From: Streptomyces flavotricini
GTDB taxonomy: Bacteria > Actinomycetota > Actinomycetes > Streptomycetales > Streptomycetaceae
Direction of reading: 5' to 3'
DNA: 64,000 nucleotides
NCBI RefSeq assembly: GCF_020639365.1
Contig: NZ_JAINUL010000001.1
Location: 6,018,404 to 6,082,403 of the forward strand
Within the stretch, counting starts at the first letter, position 1. Every line of letters begins with the position of its first letter. Shown here in pieces: positions 21,661-31,286 of the stretch. A program made the translations under genes and the position numbers. The notes below the pieces were generated by a model that did not search any database, was not told the origin of the DNA, and was given only the letters and a program-made list of their open reading frames with translations.

Positions 21661-23679
21661 GTGGCTAACGCGGCAGAGCACGGTGGTGCGAACGGACATG
21701 CCGGGGTCATAGGCGGTAGCGGCAGGCTGGGGGCGGCACGGCTCCTCCTGTGGGCACTGGCCGGTGTCCTCGCCATCAGACAGGCCGCCGCCGTGCTGCG
21801 GGTGCCACCGGGCGAGTGGCTCGGCGAGTTCCGGCTCCCCAGCGGTTTTCCCGGCTCGCTGTACGACGGCGGCCAGTTCACCGGGACCCCCTTCGCGGGG
21901 CTGGTCCTGAAGCCGTTCCTCGGTCTCGCGGCGCCCTCCCTGGAGGTGGCCTGGACCTGCGTGACGCTGCTGTTCGTCGCCGCCGTCGGACTGGTCGCCG
22001 CGCGCGGCCTGCCCGACCCCGTGCCGCGGCGCACCGCGCTGCTCGCGGCGCCCGTGCTGGTCGCCCTGATGATGGTGTCGCTGCCGGTCCGCGAGGCCGC
22101 CTCGCCGGGCCAGACCGCCGTCCTGCCCGTGCTGCTGGTGCTCCTGGCGATGTTCCGGGTGCCCGGCGAACGCCCGGCCGGGTTCCTCGTGGGCCTCGCC
22201 GCCGCCCTCCAGCCGGCCCTGCTGCTCTTCGCGCCGCTGCTGTGGTTCACCGGCCGCCGCCCCACCGCCAGGGCCGCCGCCGTGACCTTCGCCGCGGCCA
22301 CCGCCCTGTCCTGGGCGGCCCTGCCGCGCGACTCCTGGACGTACTGGGTCCACCACCTGGCCGGCACCGGCCTCGGCGGCGCCCCCGACGGCCTCGCCAA
22401 CCAGTCCGTGCACGGCGCGCTGCTGCGGCTCGGCCTGAGCGGTCCCGCCGAGATCCTGCTGTACGTGGCCCTCGCGGCCGGGATCGGCTGGGTCGGCCTG
22501 CGCCGCGCCGCCCGCTACGCCCGCGACGGCCAGCTGCTGCTCGCCGTCGCCGTCACCGGCTGCGTGGCCGTCGCCGTGGCGCCGACCGGCTGGCGCCACC
22601 AGCTGCTGTGGGTGCTGCTCGCGGTGGCCGGCAAGGTCGGCACGCGCGCGGCGGACCGGCCCGTGTGGCCGGTGGCCGTGGTGCTCGCCATGACCCTGCC
22701 CGCCGACGTGCTGCTGCCCAACCTGGCCGTGCTGGCCCCCGTACGGGACAACGTGCTGCTGCTCGCCGCGCTGGCGGCGGCCTGCGCGGTGCCGTTCCTG
22801 CCGCGGTCCTCGCCGTACTGGCGCGAGCCCGTCCCGACGGCGTACGGCCGGCCGGCGGCCGCCCGGTGGTCGCGGGTGCCGCTGATGCCGTTCTGGCGGC
22901 GTGTGCTGTCGCGCCCCAACCTGTTGCTGGAGCTTCTGCTGATACGGGTGGGGTACTCCCTCTACTCGCACATCCGGGCCGCCGCGCCCACCAGCCGCAG
23001 CCTCGCCGAGGGGCACGGGAGCCAGATCCACTCCGTCGAGCGGGCGCTGGGCATCGACATCGAGCGCGCAGTCAACCACGCCGTGGTGAACACGCCCTGG
23101 CTGGAGAAGTTCTTCAACTTCTACTACACGTCGTTCCACTTCGTGGTGCCGCTGACGATCCTGGCGGTCCTGTACTGGCGCAGGCCGGGCGACTACCGCT
23201 GGGCCCGCGCCTCCCTGGGCCTGGCCACCGTCCTCGCGCTCGTCGGCTTCTGGCTGTACCCGCTGGCGCCGCCGCGGCTGATGCCCGGCCTCGGCTTCAT
23301 CGACACCGTGCACGGCCCGCAGGACCTCGCGCATCCGCAGTACGGGGCGATGACCGCGATCTCGAACCAGTACGCGGCGATGCCCTCACTGCACTTCGGC
23401 TGGTCGCTGTGGTGCGGGATCGTGATCATCACGCTCGCGCCGAAGGGCTGGCAGAAGCTCCTGGGGGCGCTGCACCCGCTGACAACGGTGTGCGCGATCG
23501 TCGCCACCGCCAACCACTGGGTGCTCGACGCGGTCGGCGGCGCGGCCGTCGTGACCGCCGGGTTCGGGCTGGTCTACGTACTGTCGGGGCCGCGCGGGGC
23601 CGCCCTGCCGACCGGACTGAGCGTCCCGCGGCCGCGGGAGCCGGAGCGGATGGCCGCCACCTCGCGTACGCGGGCGTAG
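21661..23679 (+). CDS. Bifunctional GT87 mannosyltransferase-like / PAP2-superfamily membrane protein
   Basis: The GTG at 21661 was chosen with GGGAGG upstream. The 672-residue product has an N-terminal DUF2029/GT87-type polytopic domain (about 1-395, some ten TM helices; conserved LYDGGQFTGTPFAGLVLKP in the first periplasmic loop). A C-terminal PAP2/inositol-phosphotransferase-like domain follows (about 420-660) with SQIHSVERALGIDIE, AMPSLHFGWSLW and ANHWVLDAVGG, which carry the catalytic His and Asp. GT87 enzymes use polyprenyl-phosphomannose for lipoglycan synthesis, and the PAP2 half could hydrolyse or transfer phosphoinositides. The fusion implies coupled envelope glycolipid assembly. 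Confidence 0.85.
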   Translation: MANAAEHGGANGHAGVIGGSGRLGAARLLLWALAGVLAIRQAAAVLRVPPGEWLGEFRLPSGFPGSLYDGGQFTGTPFAGLVLKPFLGLAAPSLEVAWTCVTLLFVAAVGLVAARGLPDPVPRRTALLAAPVLVALMMVSLPVREAASPGQTAVLPVLLVLLAMFRVPGERPAGFLVGLAAALQPALLLFAPLLWFTGRRPTARAAAVTFAAATALSWAALPRDSWTYWVHHLAGTGLGGAPDGLANQSVHGALLRLGLSGPAEILLYVALAAGIGWVGLRRAARYARDGQLLLAVAVTGCVAVAVAPTGWRHQLLWVLLAVAGKVGTRAADRPVWPVAVVLAMTLPADVLLPNLAVLAPVRDNVLLLAALAAACAVPFLPRSSPYWREPVPTAYGRPAAARWSRVPLMPFWRRVLSRPNLLLELLLIRVGYSLYSHIRAAAPTSRSLAEGHGSQIHSVERALGIDIERAVNHAVVNTPWLEKFFNFYYTSFHFVVPLTILAVLYWRRPGDYRWARASLGLATVLALVGFWLYPLAPPRLMPGLGFIDTVHGPQDLAHPQYGAMTAISNQYAAMPSLHFGWSLWCGIVIITLAPKGWQKLLGALHPLTTVCAIVATANHWVLDAVGGAAVVTAGFGLVYVLSGPRGAALPTGLSVPRPREPERMAATSRTRA

Positions 23680-23720
23680 GGGAGGCCGGGGCCGTAGGGG
23701 GACGCGGGGAGCGGGCGCGA

Positions 23721-23766
23721 CGAAGGGGTGCCGGGAGGGTCTCGTACCCGTCCCGGCACCCCTTCG
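23721..23766 (+). terminator. Long hairpin terminator
   Basis: CGAAGGGGTGCCGGGA (23721-23736) pairs perfectly with TCCCGGCACCCCTTCG (23751-23766); an inner GGGT/ACCC pair extends it. It lies 41 bp after the GT87/PAP2 stop. Confidence 0.8.
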
Positions 23767-23840
23767 CCGGATCGCCGCGTCCTGTCAGGATCCGCCGGGT
23801 GCGGCCGGCGCGCCACTCGGGCCCGATCAGGGCCCGGCGT

Positions 23841-23896
23841 TCGTACGGATCGGGGGCCGCCGGTCGTACGGATCTCGCGGCGCCCTCGTACGGATC
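23841..23896. repeat. Three spaced copies of TCGTACGGATC
   Basis: The 11-mer occurs at 23841, 23864 and 23886 with a 22-23 bp period, i.e. about two helical turns. The last copy covers the stop codon of the DUF6193 gene. It may be a protein-binding array or simply a local repeat. Confidence 0.6.
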
Positions 23897-24272
23897 AGGC
23901 GGCCGGGCCCGGGGCCTCGGCCAGCCCCGCCACGACGAGGGCGACCGCCGCCCGCGCCGTGTCGGCCTCGCCGATCACGCGCTTGTGGGTCGGGCTCAGG
24001 ACGCGGAACCGGCCGTCGCGCAGCGGCTCGACCGCCGGCGCCGCCACCTCGAAGGGGTGGCTGGTGCGGGCGCTGAACCACAGGGTGAAGTGGCTGGTGA
24101 ACGGGTAGAGCCGGCGCAGTGACGGTTCTGCGGCGGCGGCGTCGATGAGCGCGAGCACGCCCCGGCTCAGGACCGGGGAACCGCCCCGTTCGTGCATCAG
24201 CCGCCATGTCGTCGGCAGGCGCTGCCAGCGCGCTTCCACGCAGTCGGCAGGCCCGCTTGCCTGAAGGTTCAT
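23895..24272 (-). CDS. DUF6193-family protein
   Basis: A 125-residue soluble protein started at ATG 24272. The blocks AEPSLRRLYPFTSHFTLWFS, DGRFRVLSPTHKRVIGEAD and the helix ARAAVALVVAGLAEAP match DUF6193, a family annotated as natural-product-biosynthesis-associated in Streptomyces. The molecular function is unknown. It lies downstream of the P450 on the same strand, about 190 bp away, and may be a separate transcription unit. Confidence 0.75.
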   Translation of the reverse strand: MNLQASGPADCVEARWQRLPTTWRLMHERGGSPVLSRGVLALIDAAAAEPSLRRLYPFTSHFTLWFSARTSHPFEVAAPAVEPLRDGRFRVLSPTHKRVIGEADTARAAVALVVAGLAEAPGPAA

Positions 24273-24460
24273 CCGCGCAGTCTGACGGCAGGCCGCCCCC
24301 GGGACAATGCCCCGGACGTGAAGGAAACCGAGGGAATCCGAGGGAAGACGAGAGGCGCGGCGGGACTCGGCGGGACGCGGCGCGAGCCGACGAGCCGCGG
24401 ACGGCAGGGGCCGGGGCGTGGGAGGAGCGGCCCCTGCCGTCGTGGACCACGGGCCGGCCG

Positions 24461-25705
24461 TCAACCGCGGCTGACCCGGAGCTCCTTGATGCCGTTCAGC
24501 CAGGCGGCCCGCAGTCGTCGGGGCTGCGGCCCGGCGAGCCGCAGGTCGGGCAGCGAGTCGGCCAGCGCGTTGAAGATCAGGTCGATCTCCATGATGGCCA
24601 GGGACTTGCCGAGGCAGAAGTGCGGTCCGCCGCCGCCGAAGCCCAGGTGCGGGTTCGGGTCGCGGGTGATGTCGAAGCGGTCGGGGTCGGTGAACACCTC
24701 GGGGTCGTGGTTGGCGGAGGAGTAGAACAGCCCCACCCGGTCGCCCGCCTTGATCTTCTGCCCGCCCAGCTCGGTGTCCTTGGTGGCGGTGCGCTGGAAG
24801 GACACCACCGGGGTCGCCCAGCGCACGATCTCCTCGGCGGCCGTGGCCGGCCGGGTCGCCTTGTACAGCTCCCACTGCTCGGGGTGGGTCAGGAAGGCGT
24901 GCATGCCGTGGCTGATGGCGTTGCGCGTGGTCTCGTTGCCCGCGACCGCGAGCAGCAGCACGAAGAAGCCGAACTCGTCGGAGCCCAGGTTGCCCTGGCC
25001 CTCGGCCGCCACGAGCTGCGTGACGATGTCCTTGGCCGGGCACTCCTTGCGGGCGGCGGACAGGTTCATGGCGTAGCCGATGAGCTCGACCGCCGCGTTC
25101 GAGCCGACTTCCTCGGTGATCGCGTACTCGGGGTCGTCGTACGCGATCATCTTGTTCGACCAGTCGAAGATGCGCAGCCGGTCCTCCTGCGGTACGCCGA
25201 TCAGTTCGGCGATGGCCTGGAGCGGGAGCTCGCACGCGACCTGGGTGACGAAGTCGAAGCTGCCGTCGGCCGATGCGGCCAGCGCCTCCGCGACGATCTT
25301 CCGGGCCCGGTCGCGCAGGGCGTCCTCCAGTCCGCGGATGGCCCGCGGGGTGAAGCCGCGCTGCACGATCTGCCGTACGCGGGTGTGTTCCGGCGGGTCC
25401 ATGTTCAGCATGATCAGGCGCTGGGCATCTATCTGCTCGCGCTGGATGTGCTCGTTGAAGCGGATGATCGCCGTGTTGGTGGTCGAGGAGAACAACTCGG
25501 GGTGCGTGGAGACGTACTTGACGTCCGCGTGCCGCGTCACGACCCAGTAGCCGTCGTCGTCGAATCCGGTGACGCCGCGCCGCTGGGGGCACCACCAGAC
25601 GGGCGCCGTCTGCCTCAGCTGGGCGAACTCGGGGAAGGGGACGCGGTCCTGGAGCAGGTCGGGATCGGTGGCGTCGAAGCCTTCGGGCAGCGCGGGACAC
25701 GACAT
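24461..25705 (-). CDS. Cytochrome P450, CYP125/CYP142-like steroid (omega-1/C26) hydroxylase
   Basis: The 414-residue protein has the I-helix LLAVAGNETTRNAISHG, the K-helix ExxR (EEIVRW) and the haem-ligand loop FGGGGPHFCLGKSLA with Cys364. The N-terminal block CPALPEGFDATDPDL...FAQLRQTAPVWW and RFNEHIQREQIDAQRLIMLN closely resemble actinobacterial CYP125-type enzymes that oxidise the terminal methyl of the cholesterol/cholestenone side chain. The gene is divergent from a FadA5-like thiolase. The promoter region contains a KstR-type 14-mer (25753-25766) and a near-match to the second motif (25722-25736). Redox partners may include the ferredoxin at 37753. CYP subfamily is inferred. Confidence 0.88.
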   Translation of the reverse strand: MSCPALPEGFDATDPDLLQDRVPFPEFAQLRQTAPVWWCPQRRGVTGFDDDGYWVVTRHADVKYVSTHPELFSSTTNTAIIRFNEHIQREQIDAQRLIMLNMDPPEHTRVRQIVQRGFTPRAIRGLEDALRDRARKIVAEALAASADGSFDFVTQVACELPLQAIAELIGVPQEDRLRIFDWSNKMIAYDDPEYAITEEVGSNAAVELIGYAMNLSAARKECPAKDIVTQLVAAEGQGNLGSDEFGFFVLLLAVAGNETTRNAISHGMHAFLTHPEQWELYKATRPATAAEEIVRWATPVVSFQRTATKDTELGGQKIKAGDRVGLFYSSANHDPEVFTDPDRFDITRDPNPHLGFGGGGPHFCLGKSLAIMEIDLIFNALADSLPDLRLAGPQPRRLRAAWLNGIKELRVSRG

Positions 25706-25721
25706 CGGGCGACTCCAAGGT

Positions 25722-25736
25722 CTGACGGCCCATCAG
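25722..25736. promoter_or_regulatory. Near-match to CTGAC-N5-GTCAG palindrome
   Basis: CTGACGGCCCATCAG sits 17 bp upstream of the P450 start codon and differs from the perfect palindrome at one base. The same motif, perfect, lies at 48378, 55649 and 59587. Confidence 0.5.
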
Positions 25737-25752
25737 AAGTTGGCTTGAAGGT

Positions 25753-27116
<1,364 letters not shown>

Positions 27117-27186
27117 GCGGCCGCGCGGCGGCCGCGGGCGCCTTCGCCGGCGCCGGCCGCACACGAACCCTGTGGGATGGGAAACA

Positions 27187-27234
27187 GAAGGCCCCGGTGG
27201 CCGGACCTGGGGAGGTCCGGCCACCGGGGCCTTC
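27187..27234 (+). terminator. 22-bp perfect hairpin terminator
   Basis: GAAGGCCCCGGTGGCCGGACCT (27187-27208) and its exact complement (27213-27234) enclose a GGGG loop, 71 bp after the thiolase stop. It is probably bidirectional, also ending the leftward transglycosylase transcript. Confidence 0.85.
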
Positions 27235-27262
27235 GCACTGCTCGCGCCGTCAGGCGGTCACC

Positions 27263-27454
27263 GGTGGCTTAGTACCAGTGGTGGGTCTGCCAGAAGTTCC
27301 AGGCGCCGACGGGGCTGCCGTAGCGGGAGTTCATGTAGTCCAGGCCCCACTTGATCTGGTGGCTTAGTACCAGTGGTGGGTCTGCCAGAAGTTCCAGGCG
27401 CCGACGGGGCTGCCGTAGCGGGAGTTCATGTAGTCCAGGCCCCACTTGATCTGG
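27263..27454. repeat. 95-bp tandem duplication of the transglycosylase gene 3' end
   Basis: Positions 27263-27359 are repeated exactly at 27358-27454 (period 95). The unit covers the stop codon and the last 29 codons (SRYGSPVGAWNFWQTHHWY). Only the inner copy is in frame with the body of the gene. Confidence 0.95.
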
Positions 27455-27591
27455 GTGGCGGGGTTGGTCTTCCAGTCGGAGCCGGCGGAGGCCATCTTCG
27501 AGGCCGGGAGGGCCTGGACCAGGCCGTAGGCGCCGGAGGAGGCGTTCGTGGCGGTGTGGTTCCAGCCGCTCTCGCGGGAAACGATGTTGTT

Positions 27592-27686
27592 GAAGGCCGC
27601 GAACTGCGCCGGGTCCTTGATCATCTGCTGGGCGATCGCCTTGGCGCTCGTCGGGGCCGCCTGGGCGGGGACCGTGGCGAGCATGG
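27592..27686. repeat. 95-bp direct repeat flanking inserted element (left copy)
   Basis: Identical to 27899-27993 (offset 307) and different immediately outside on both sides. It encodes part of the transglycosylase N-terminus. It brackets the inserted repeat like a very long target-site duplication, or like an assembly overlap. Confidence 0.95.
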
Positions 27687-27898
27687 GGGATGGTGTTCGG
27701 GGGCGTCCCGTCAGTCCACTGTCCTTCCGTGTCGGGTCGGTCCGTCAAGGGCGCTCCCTTCGGTCGCGTCGCTCCGCGATGTCGCTGCGCTCCACCCTTG
27801 ACTGACCGCCCCGCCCCGGAATGCCATAAGACTGCCGGGAAGCCCCCGAAGGAATGGCCGGGAGGTTCATGTCCAGGGACGGGCCCTCAGCGATGCCG
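27687..27898 (+). mobile_element. MITE-like interspersed repeat, copy 3, inserted in transglycosylase gene
   Basis: 212 bp homologous to 14942-15151 from GGGATGGTG to CGATGCCG, but diverged internally (for example GATGTCGCTGCGCTCCACCC replaces GATGGCCTTCGG). The TIR core is 27696-27850. It interrupts a coding sequence and is flanked by 95-bp direct repeats. Confidence 0.75.
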
Positions 27899-27993
27899 GA
27901 AGGCCGCGAACTGCGCCGGGTCCTTGATCATCTGCTGGGCGATCGCCTTGGCGCTCGTCGGGGCCGCCTGGGCGGGGACCGTGGCGAGCATGG
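27899..27993. repeat. 95-bp direct repeat flanking inserted element (right copy)
   Basis: This is the second copy of 27592-27686. It is in frame with the true start of the transglycosylase gene at 28072. Confidence 0.95.
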
Positions 27994-28072
27994 TGCCGGC
28001 GACGCCCAGGGCGACGATGGAGCCGGCGAGGGTCTTCTTGGAGGCGGCGATGCGGCGGATGACGTGGGACAC

Positions 28073-28461
28073 GGAGGGAACCTTCCGACGGGGACATGGA
28101 CGGTCGCGGCATGCCCGGGGGCATGCGTGAGCCCTTCACGCGGTGGAGAGGGGTTCGTCGGGCGGGGGGCGTGGAGGCCCGCCGCCGTGGCGACATCACC
28201 AGTTAGCCAGGCCGGCGGGGCGCTGGCAACGAGCCCTGTTACTAGCCGTCCTCGGAGGGCGGGGCCCTCGACCCGCGGGTGGTGCGGTGGGTGTTGGTGC
28301 AGGTGGGGGTGGGGTTCACGGGGTGCGTACGGGGGTGCTGGGGGCTACTAGGGGCTGTCGTATGTGACGTGGGTCCTGTGGGGCGGGTCACCGGGAACCA
28401 CCCCGAATGTGACGCTCCGTGCCGGTCCGCTACGCGGATCGGTGTGTGGGCGGGGCCACAT
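28073..28461. other. Intergenic region without recognised gene
   Basis: 389 bp upstream of the transglycosylase GTG and beyond the end of the ECF S-component gene. GGAAGG (minus strand, about 10 nt before the GTG) serves as its ribosome-binding site, and GCATGCCCGGGGGCATGC (28110-28127) is an 18-bp hairpin in the leader. I looked for a ydaO-type riboswitch, known before other Streptomyces wall-hydrolase genes, and saw none. Confidence 0.5.
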
Positions 28462-29265
28462 TCAACGCGAACCGAAGGAAACCGGCACCTCGAACGCCGC
28501 TTTCCGCACCGCCCGCCGCAGTGCCTTCAGCAGCGTGCCGCCGATCGTGAGGGTCAGTACGACGGTCAGCACGGCCCGGCCCAGGTCCCAGCCCAGTGAC
28601 GTCGCCACGCAGTACGCGGCGAAACGCGCCAGATTCGCGGGGACCGGATCCCCCGGGTGGAACGAGATGCCCTGGCCCATGCCCTGCAGGAGCACCCAGC
28701 CCTGCAGGTTCATGATCGTGCCGTACGCGAACGAGCCGGCGAACCCGTACGCCGCCAGCATCAGCAGCTCCGCCCGGCCCCGGAGCTTCTCCGCACCGGG
28801 CAGCAGCCCGGCGCCCAGCGAGAACCAGCCCATGGCCAGCATCTGGAACGGCATCCACGGCCCGACCCCGCCCGTGAGCAGGGCGGAGGCGAACATCGTG
28901 ACCGAACCGAGGACGAAGCCGAAGCCGGGGCCGAGGACGCGGCCGCTGAGCACCATCAGGAAGAACATCGGCTCCAGGCCGGCCGTGCCGGCGCCCAGCG
29001 GCCGCAGGGCCGCCCCGACCGCGGCGAGCACGCCGAGCATCGCCACCGCCTTCGCGTCCATGCCCTGGTCCGCGATGGTCGCGACGACCACGGCGACGAG
29101 GAGGGGGAGCAGCCCGGCGAAGAGCCAGGGGGCGTCCTGGGAGTGGGCGAGGCCGGACTGGCGGTCGGCGAGGAGGGGCCAGCCGAAGGCGGCGATGCCG
29201 ATGAGGGTGACGAGGAGCAGCGCGGCGGCGGCGCGGGGGCCGATGCGCAGGGGGCGGGCGCTCAC
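28462..29265 (-). CDS. ECF transporter S component (putative cobalamin-specific)
   Basis: A 267-residue integral membrane protein with about seven to eight hydrophobic segments. It starts at a GTG overlapping the ATPase stop (GTGA). The block LGAGTAGLEPMFFLMVLSGRVLGPGFGFVLGSVTMFASALLTGGVGPWMPFQML is typical of S components of the CbrT/PF07155-like group. S components capture the vitamin and toggle in the membrane when driven by EcfA/EcfT. Cobalamin specificity is inferred from the operon, which begins with a cobalamin riboswitch at 34.8 kb. It is the last gene of the operon. Confidence 0.85.
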   Translation of the reverse strand: MSARPLRIGPRAAAALLLVTLIGIAAFGWPLLADRQSGLAHSQDAPWLFAGLLPLLVAVVVATIADQGMDAKAVAMLGVLAAVGAALRPLGAGTAGLEPMFFLMVLSGRVLGPGFGFVLGSVTMFASALLTGGVGPWMPFQMLAMGWFSLGAGLLPGAEKLRGRAELLMLAAYGFAGSFAYGTIMNLQGWVLLQGMGQGISFHPGDPVPANLARFAAYCVATSLGWDLGRAVLTVVLTLTIGGTLLKALRRAVRKAAFEVPVSFGSR

Positions 29266-31286
29266 GGCGTGTCCTCGGCTCGGGGCGTGTCCTCGGCTTG
29301 CGGGGCGGCCCCGGCCCGGGCCCGGGGTTCGGCTTGGGCCCGGGGTGCTGCCCCGGTCAGGGCCTTCGCGACCTGGGTCACCGTGAGCCAGTGGGCCGGG
29401 GCCAGGACCTTGGCCACCTGCGGTGCGAAGGCCGGGGACGATACGACGACCTCGGCGGTAGGGCCGTCCGCGACGATCTCGCCGCCGGCCAGGATCACGA
29501 CCCGGTGGGCCAGCTCGGCGGCGAGCTCCACGTCGTGGGTGGCGAGGACGATCGCGTGCCCGTCGGCGGCCAGCGCCCGCAGGATCTCGATCAGACGTGC
29601 CTTGGCCGCGTAGTCCAGACCGCGGGTCGGCTCGTCGAGCAGGAGCAGGGCGGGCCGGCCGGCGAGTACGAGGGCCAGGGCCAGGGCCAGGCGCTGCCCC
29701 TCGGAGAGGTCCCGGGGATGGGTGTCGTCGGGGACGTCGGGGAGCAGGGAGGAGACGAGCTCCCGGCAGGTGCCGGGGGCCGCGCCGGCGTCGGAGTCGG
29801 CGGCGGAGCACTCGGCGGCCACGGTGTCGGCGTAGAGGAGGTCGCGGGGCTCCTGGGGGACGAGGCCGACGCGGCGGACCATCTCCTGCGGGGCGGTGCG
29901 GTGGGGGGTGCGACCGCGGACGGTCACGGTGCCGGTGGTGGGGGCGAGCGTGCCGACGAGGGTGGCGAGGAGGGTGGACTTGCCGGCGCCGTTGCGGCCC
30001 ATGAGGGCGATGGTCTCGCCGGCCGCGACGCAGAGGTCGATGCCGTGGAGGACTTCGGCGCGGCCGCGGCGGAGGGAGACGGAGGAGAGCCGGGCCACCG
30101 GCTCCGCCGGGGTGGCGGTGGCGGCGCCGGGGCCCGTTTCGGGGCCGGGGGTGGGCTTGCCCCGGCGGAGCAGGCGGGCCAGGAGGCCGGCGCCGGGTAC
30201 GGGGCCGCTGCGCGGGGCCTCCTCCCCACCCCGCCCCTTCCCGGAACCGGAGGCTCCGCTCCCGGATCCCGACTCCCCGGATCCCGACTCCCCGGACCCC
30301 GACTCCCCGGATCCCGACTCCCCGGAGCCCGCCGGGGACCCGGCGGGCGGGGACGTCGGGTGGGCCGGGCGGTCCGGCTCCGCCGGTGCGGCGGGCGCGG
30401 GCACCGGTCGGGCGGTGGGGGCTACGGACGCCGGGTGGGCCGGGGTGGCGGCGGGGGCCGGGGGCGGGGCCATGGGAAGGCGGGTCAGGAGCGTGGCGGC
30501 GTGGCGGCGGGCGTCGCGGACCGAGAGGGGCGGGGGGAACCAGCCCGCCAGGCGGCCCAGGGCCACCACCGGGGGGTGGACGGGGGAGACGGCCATGATC
30601 TCGGACGGGCTGCCGAGGACCGGGGCCGCGCCCGGGGACGGGACGAGGAGGACCTGGTCCGCGTACTGGACCACCCGCTCCAGGCGGTGTTCCGCCAGCA
30701 GGACCGTCGTGCCCAGGTCGTGCACCAGCCGCTGCAGGACCGCGAGCACCTCCTCGGCGGCGGCCGGGTCCAGGGCCGAGGTGGGCTCGTCCAGGACCAG
30801 GACCTTCGGGTGCGGGGTCAGGACCGAGCCGATCGCGACCCGCTGCCGCTGGCCCCCGGACAGGGTGGCGATGGGGCGGTCGCGCAGTTCGTTGAGGCCG
30901 AGCAGGTCCAGGGTCTCCTCGACGCGGCGGCGCATGACGGCCGGGGCCAGGCCGAGCGATTCCATGCCGTACGCCAGCTCGTCCTCCACCACGTCCGTCA
31001 CGAAATGGGCGAGCGGGTCCTGGCCGACCGTGCCCACCACATCGGCGAGCTCGCGCGGCTTGTGCGTACGGGTGTCGCGGCCGTCGACCGTGACGCGGCC
31101 CCGCAGCGTGCCCCCGGTGAAGTGCGGGACCAGGCCGCAGACGGCGCCGAGGAGGGTGGACTTGCCGACGCCCGACGGGCCGACCAGGAGCGTGAGCTCG
31201 CCCTCAGGGATCACCAGGTCCACATCGCGGAGGGTGGGCTGCGCCGCGCCGTCGTACGTGACCGACACCTGCTCGAAGCGGATCAC
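29262..31286 (-). CDS. Fused EcfA1-EcfA2 energy-coupling-factor ATPase
   Basis: The GTG start overlaps the EcfT stop (GTGA), giving 674 residues. The first ABC domain has LLVGPSGVGKST, LSGGQRQRVA and VLVLDEPTSALD. The second has LMGRNGAGKSTLL, DLSEGQRLALAL and LLLLDEPTRGLD. Between them lies a low-complexity linker of about 130 residues rich in Ala/Pro, then four GESGS units. The two ATPases of ECF transporters normally are separate proteins; a fusion is usual in streptomycetes. Together with EcfT and the S component it forms the complete importer. Confidence 0.93.
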   Translation of the reverse strand: MIRFEQVSVTYDGAAQPTLRDVDLVIPEGELTLLVGPSGVGKSTLLGAVCGLVPHFTGGTLRGRVTVDGRDTRTHKPRELADVVGTVGQDPLAHFVTDVVEDELAYGMESLGLAPAVMRRRVEETLDLLGLNELRDRPIATLSGGQRQRVAIGSVLTPHPKVLVLDEPTSALDPAAAEEVLAVLQRLVHDLGTTVLLAEHRLERVVQYADQVLLVPSPGAAPVLGSPSEIMAVSPVHPPVVALGRLAGWFPPPLSVRDARRHAATLLTRLPMAPPPAPAATPAHPASVAPTARPVPAPAAPAEPDRPAHPTSPPAGSPAGSGESGSGESGSGESGSGESGSGSGASGSGKGRGGEEAPRSGPVPGAGLLARLLRRGKPTPGPETGPGAATATPAEPVARLSSVSLRRGRAEVLHGIDLCVAAGETIALMGRNGAGKSTLLATLVGTLAPTTGTVTVRGRTPHRTAPQEMVRRVGLVPQEPRDLLYADTVAAECSAADSDAGAAPGTCRELVSSLLPDVPDDTHPRDLSEGQRLALALALVLAGRPALLLLDEPTRGLDYAAKARLIEILRALAADGHAIVLATHDVELAAELAHRVVILAGGEIVADGPTAEVVVSSPAFAPQVAKVLAPAHWLTVTQVAKALTGAAPRAQAEPRARAGAAPQAEDTPRAEDTP
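30268..30327 (-). repeat. 15-bp x4 tandem repeat encoding GESGS units
   Basis: Four copies of CCCGACTCCCCGGAT/C/G within the linker of the fused ATPase. In-frame copy-number change would alter linker length without breaking either ATPase domain. Confidence 0.9.

Larger units (their letters stand above)
27364..28072 (-). pseudogene. Secreted transglycosylase (SLT-like), interrupted by repeat insertion
   Basis: The 5' part starts at GTG 28072 and encodes the signal peptide and N-terminus (MSHVIRRIAASKKTLAGS... to KDPAQFAAF), then reads into foreign sequence and stops at 27887. The 3' part (27684-27364) repeats the end of the signal region and continues with the lysozyme-like domain: catalytic Glu in SRESGWNHTATN, GAYGLVQALPASKM, and the C-terminal WNFWQTHHWY. 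Removing the 307-bp insertion restores a 133-residue secreted lytic transglycosylase of normal family length. As it stands, the 106-residue 3' frame lacks a complete signal peptide, so function is probably lost. Confidence 0.8.

Noticed and set aside
28073-28461. c-di-AMP (ydaO) riboswitch upstream of the wall-hydrolase gene
   Set aside because: The conserved core blocks of that class were not found on the minus strand.
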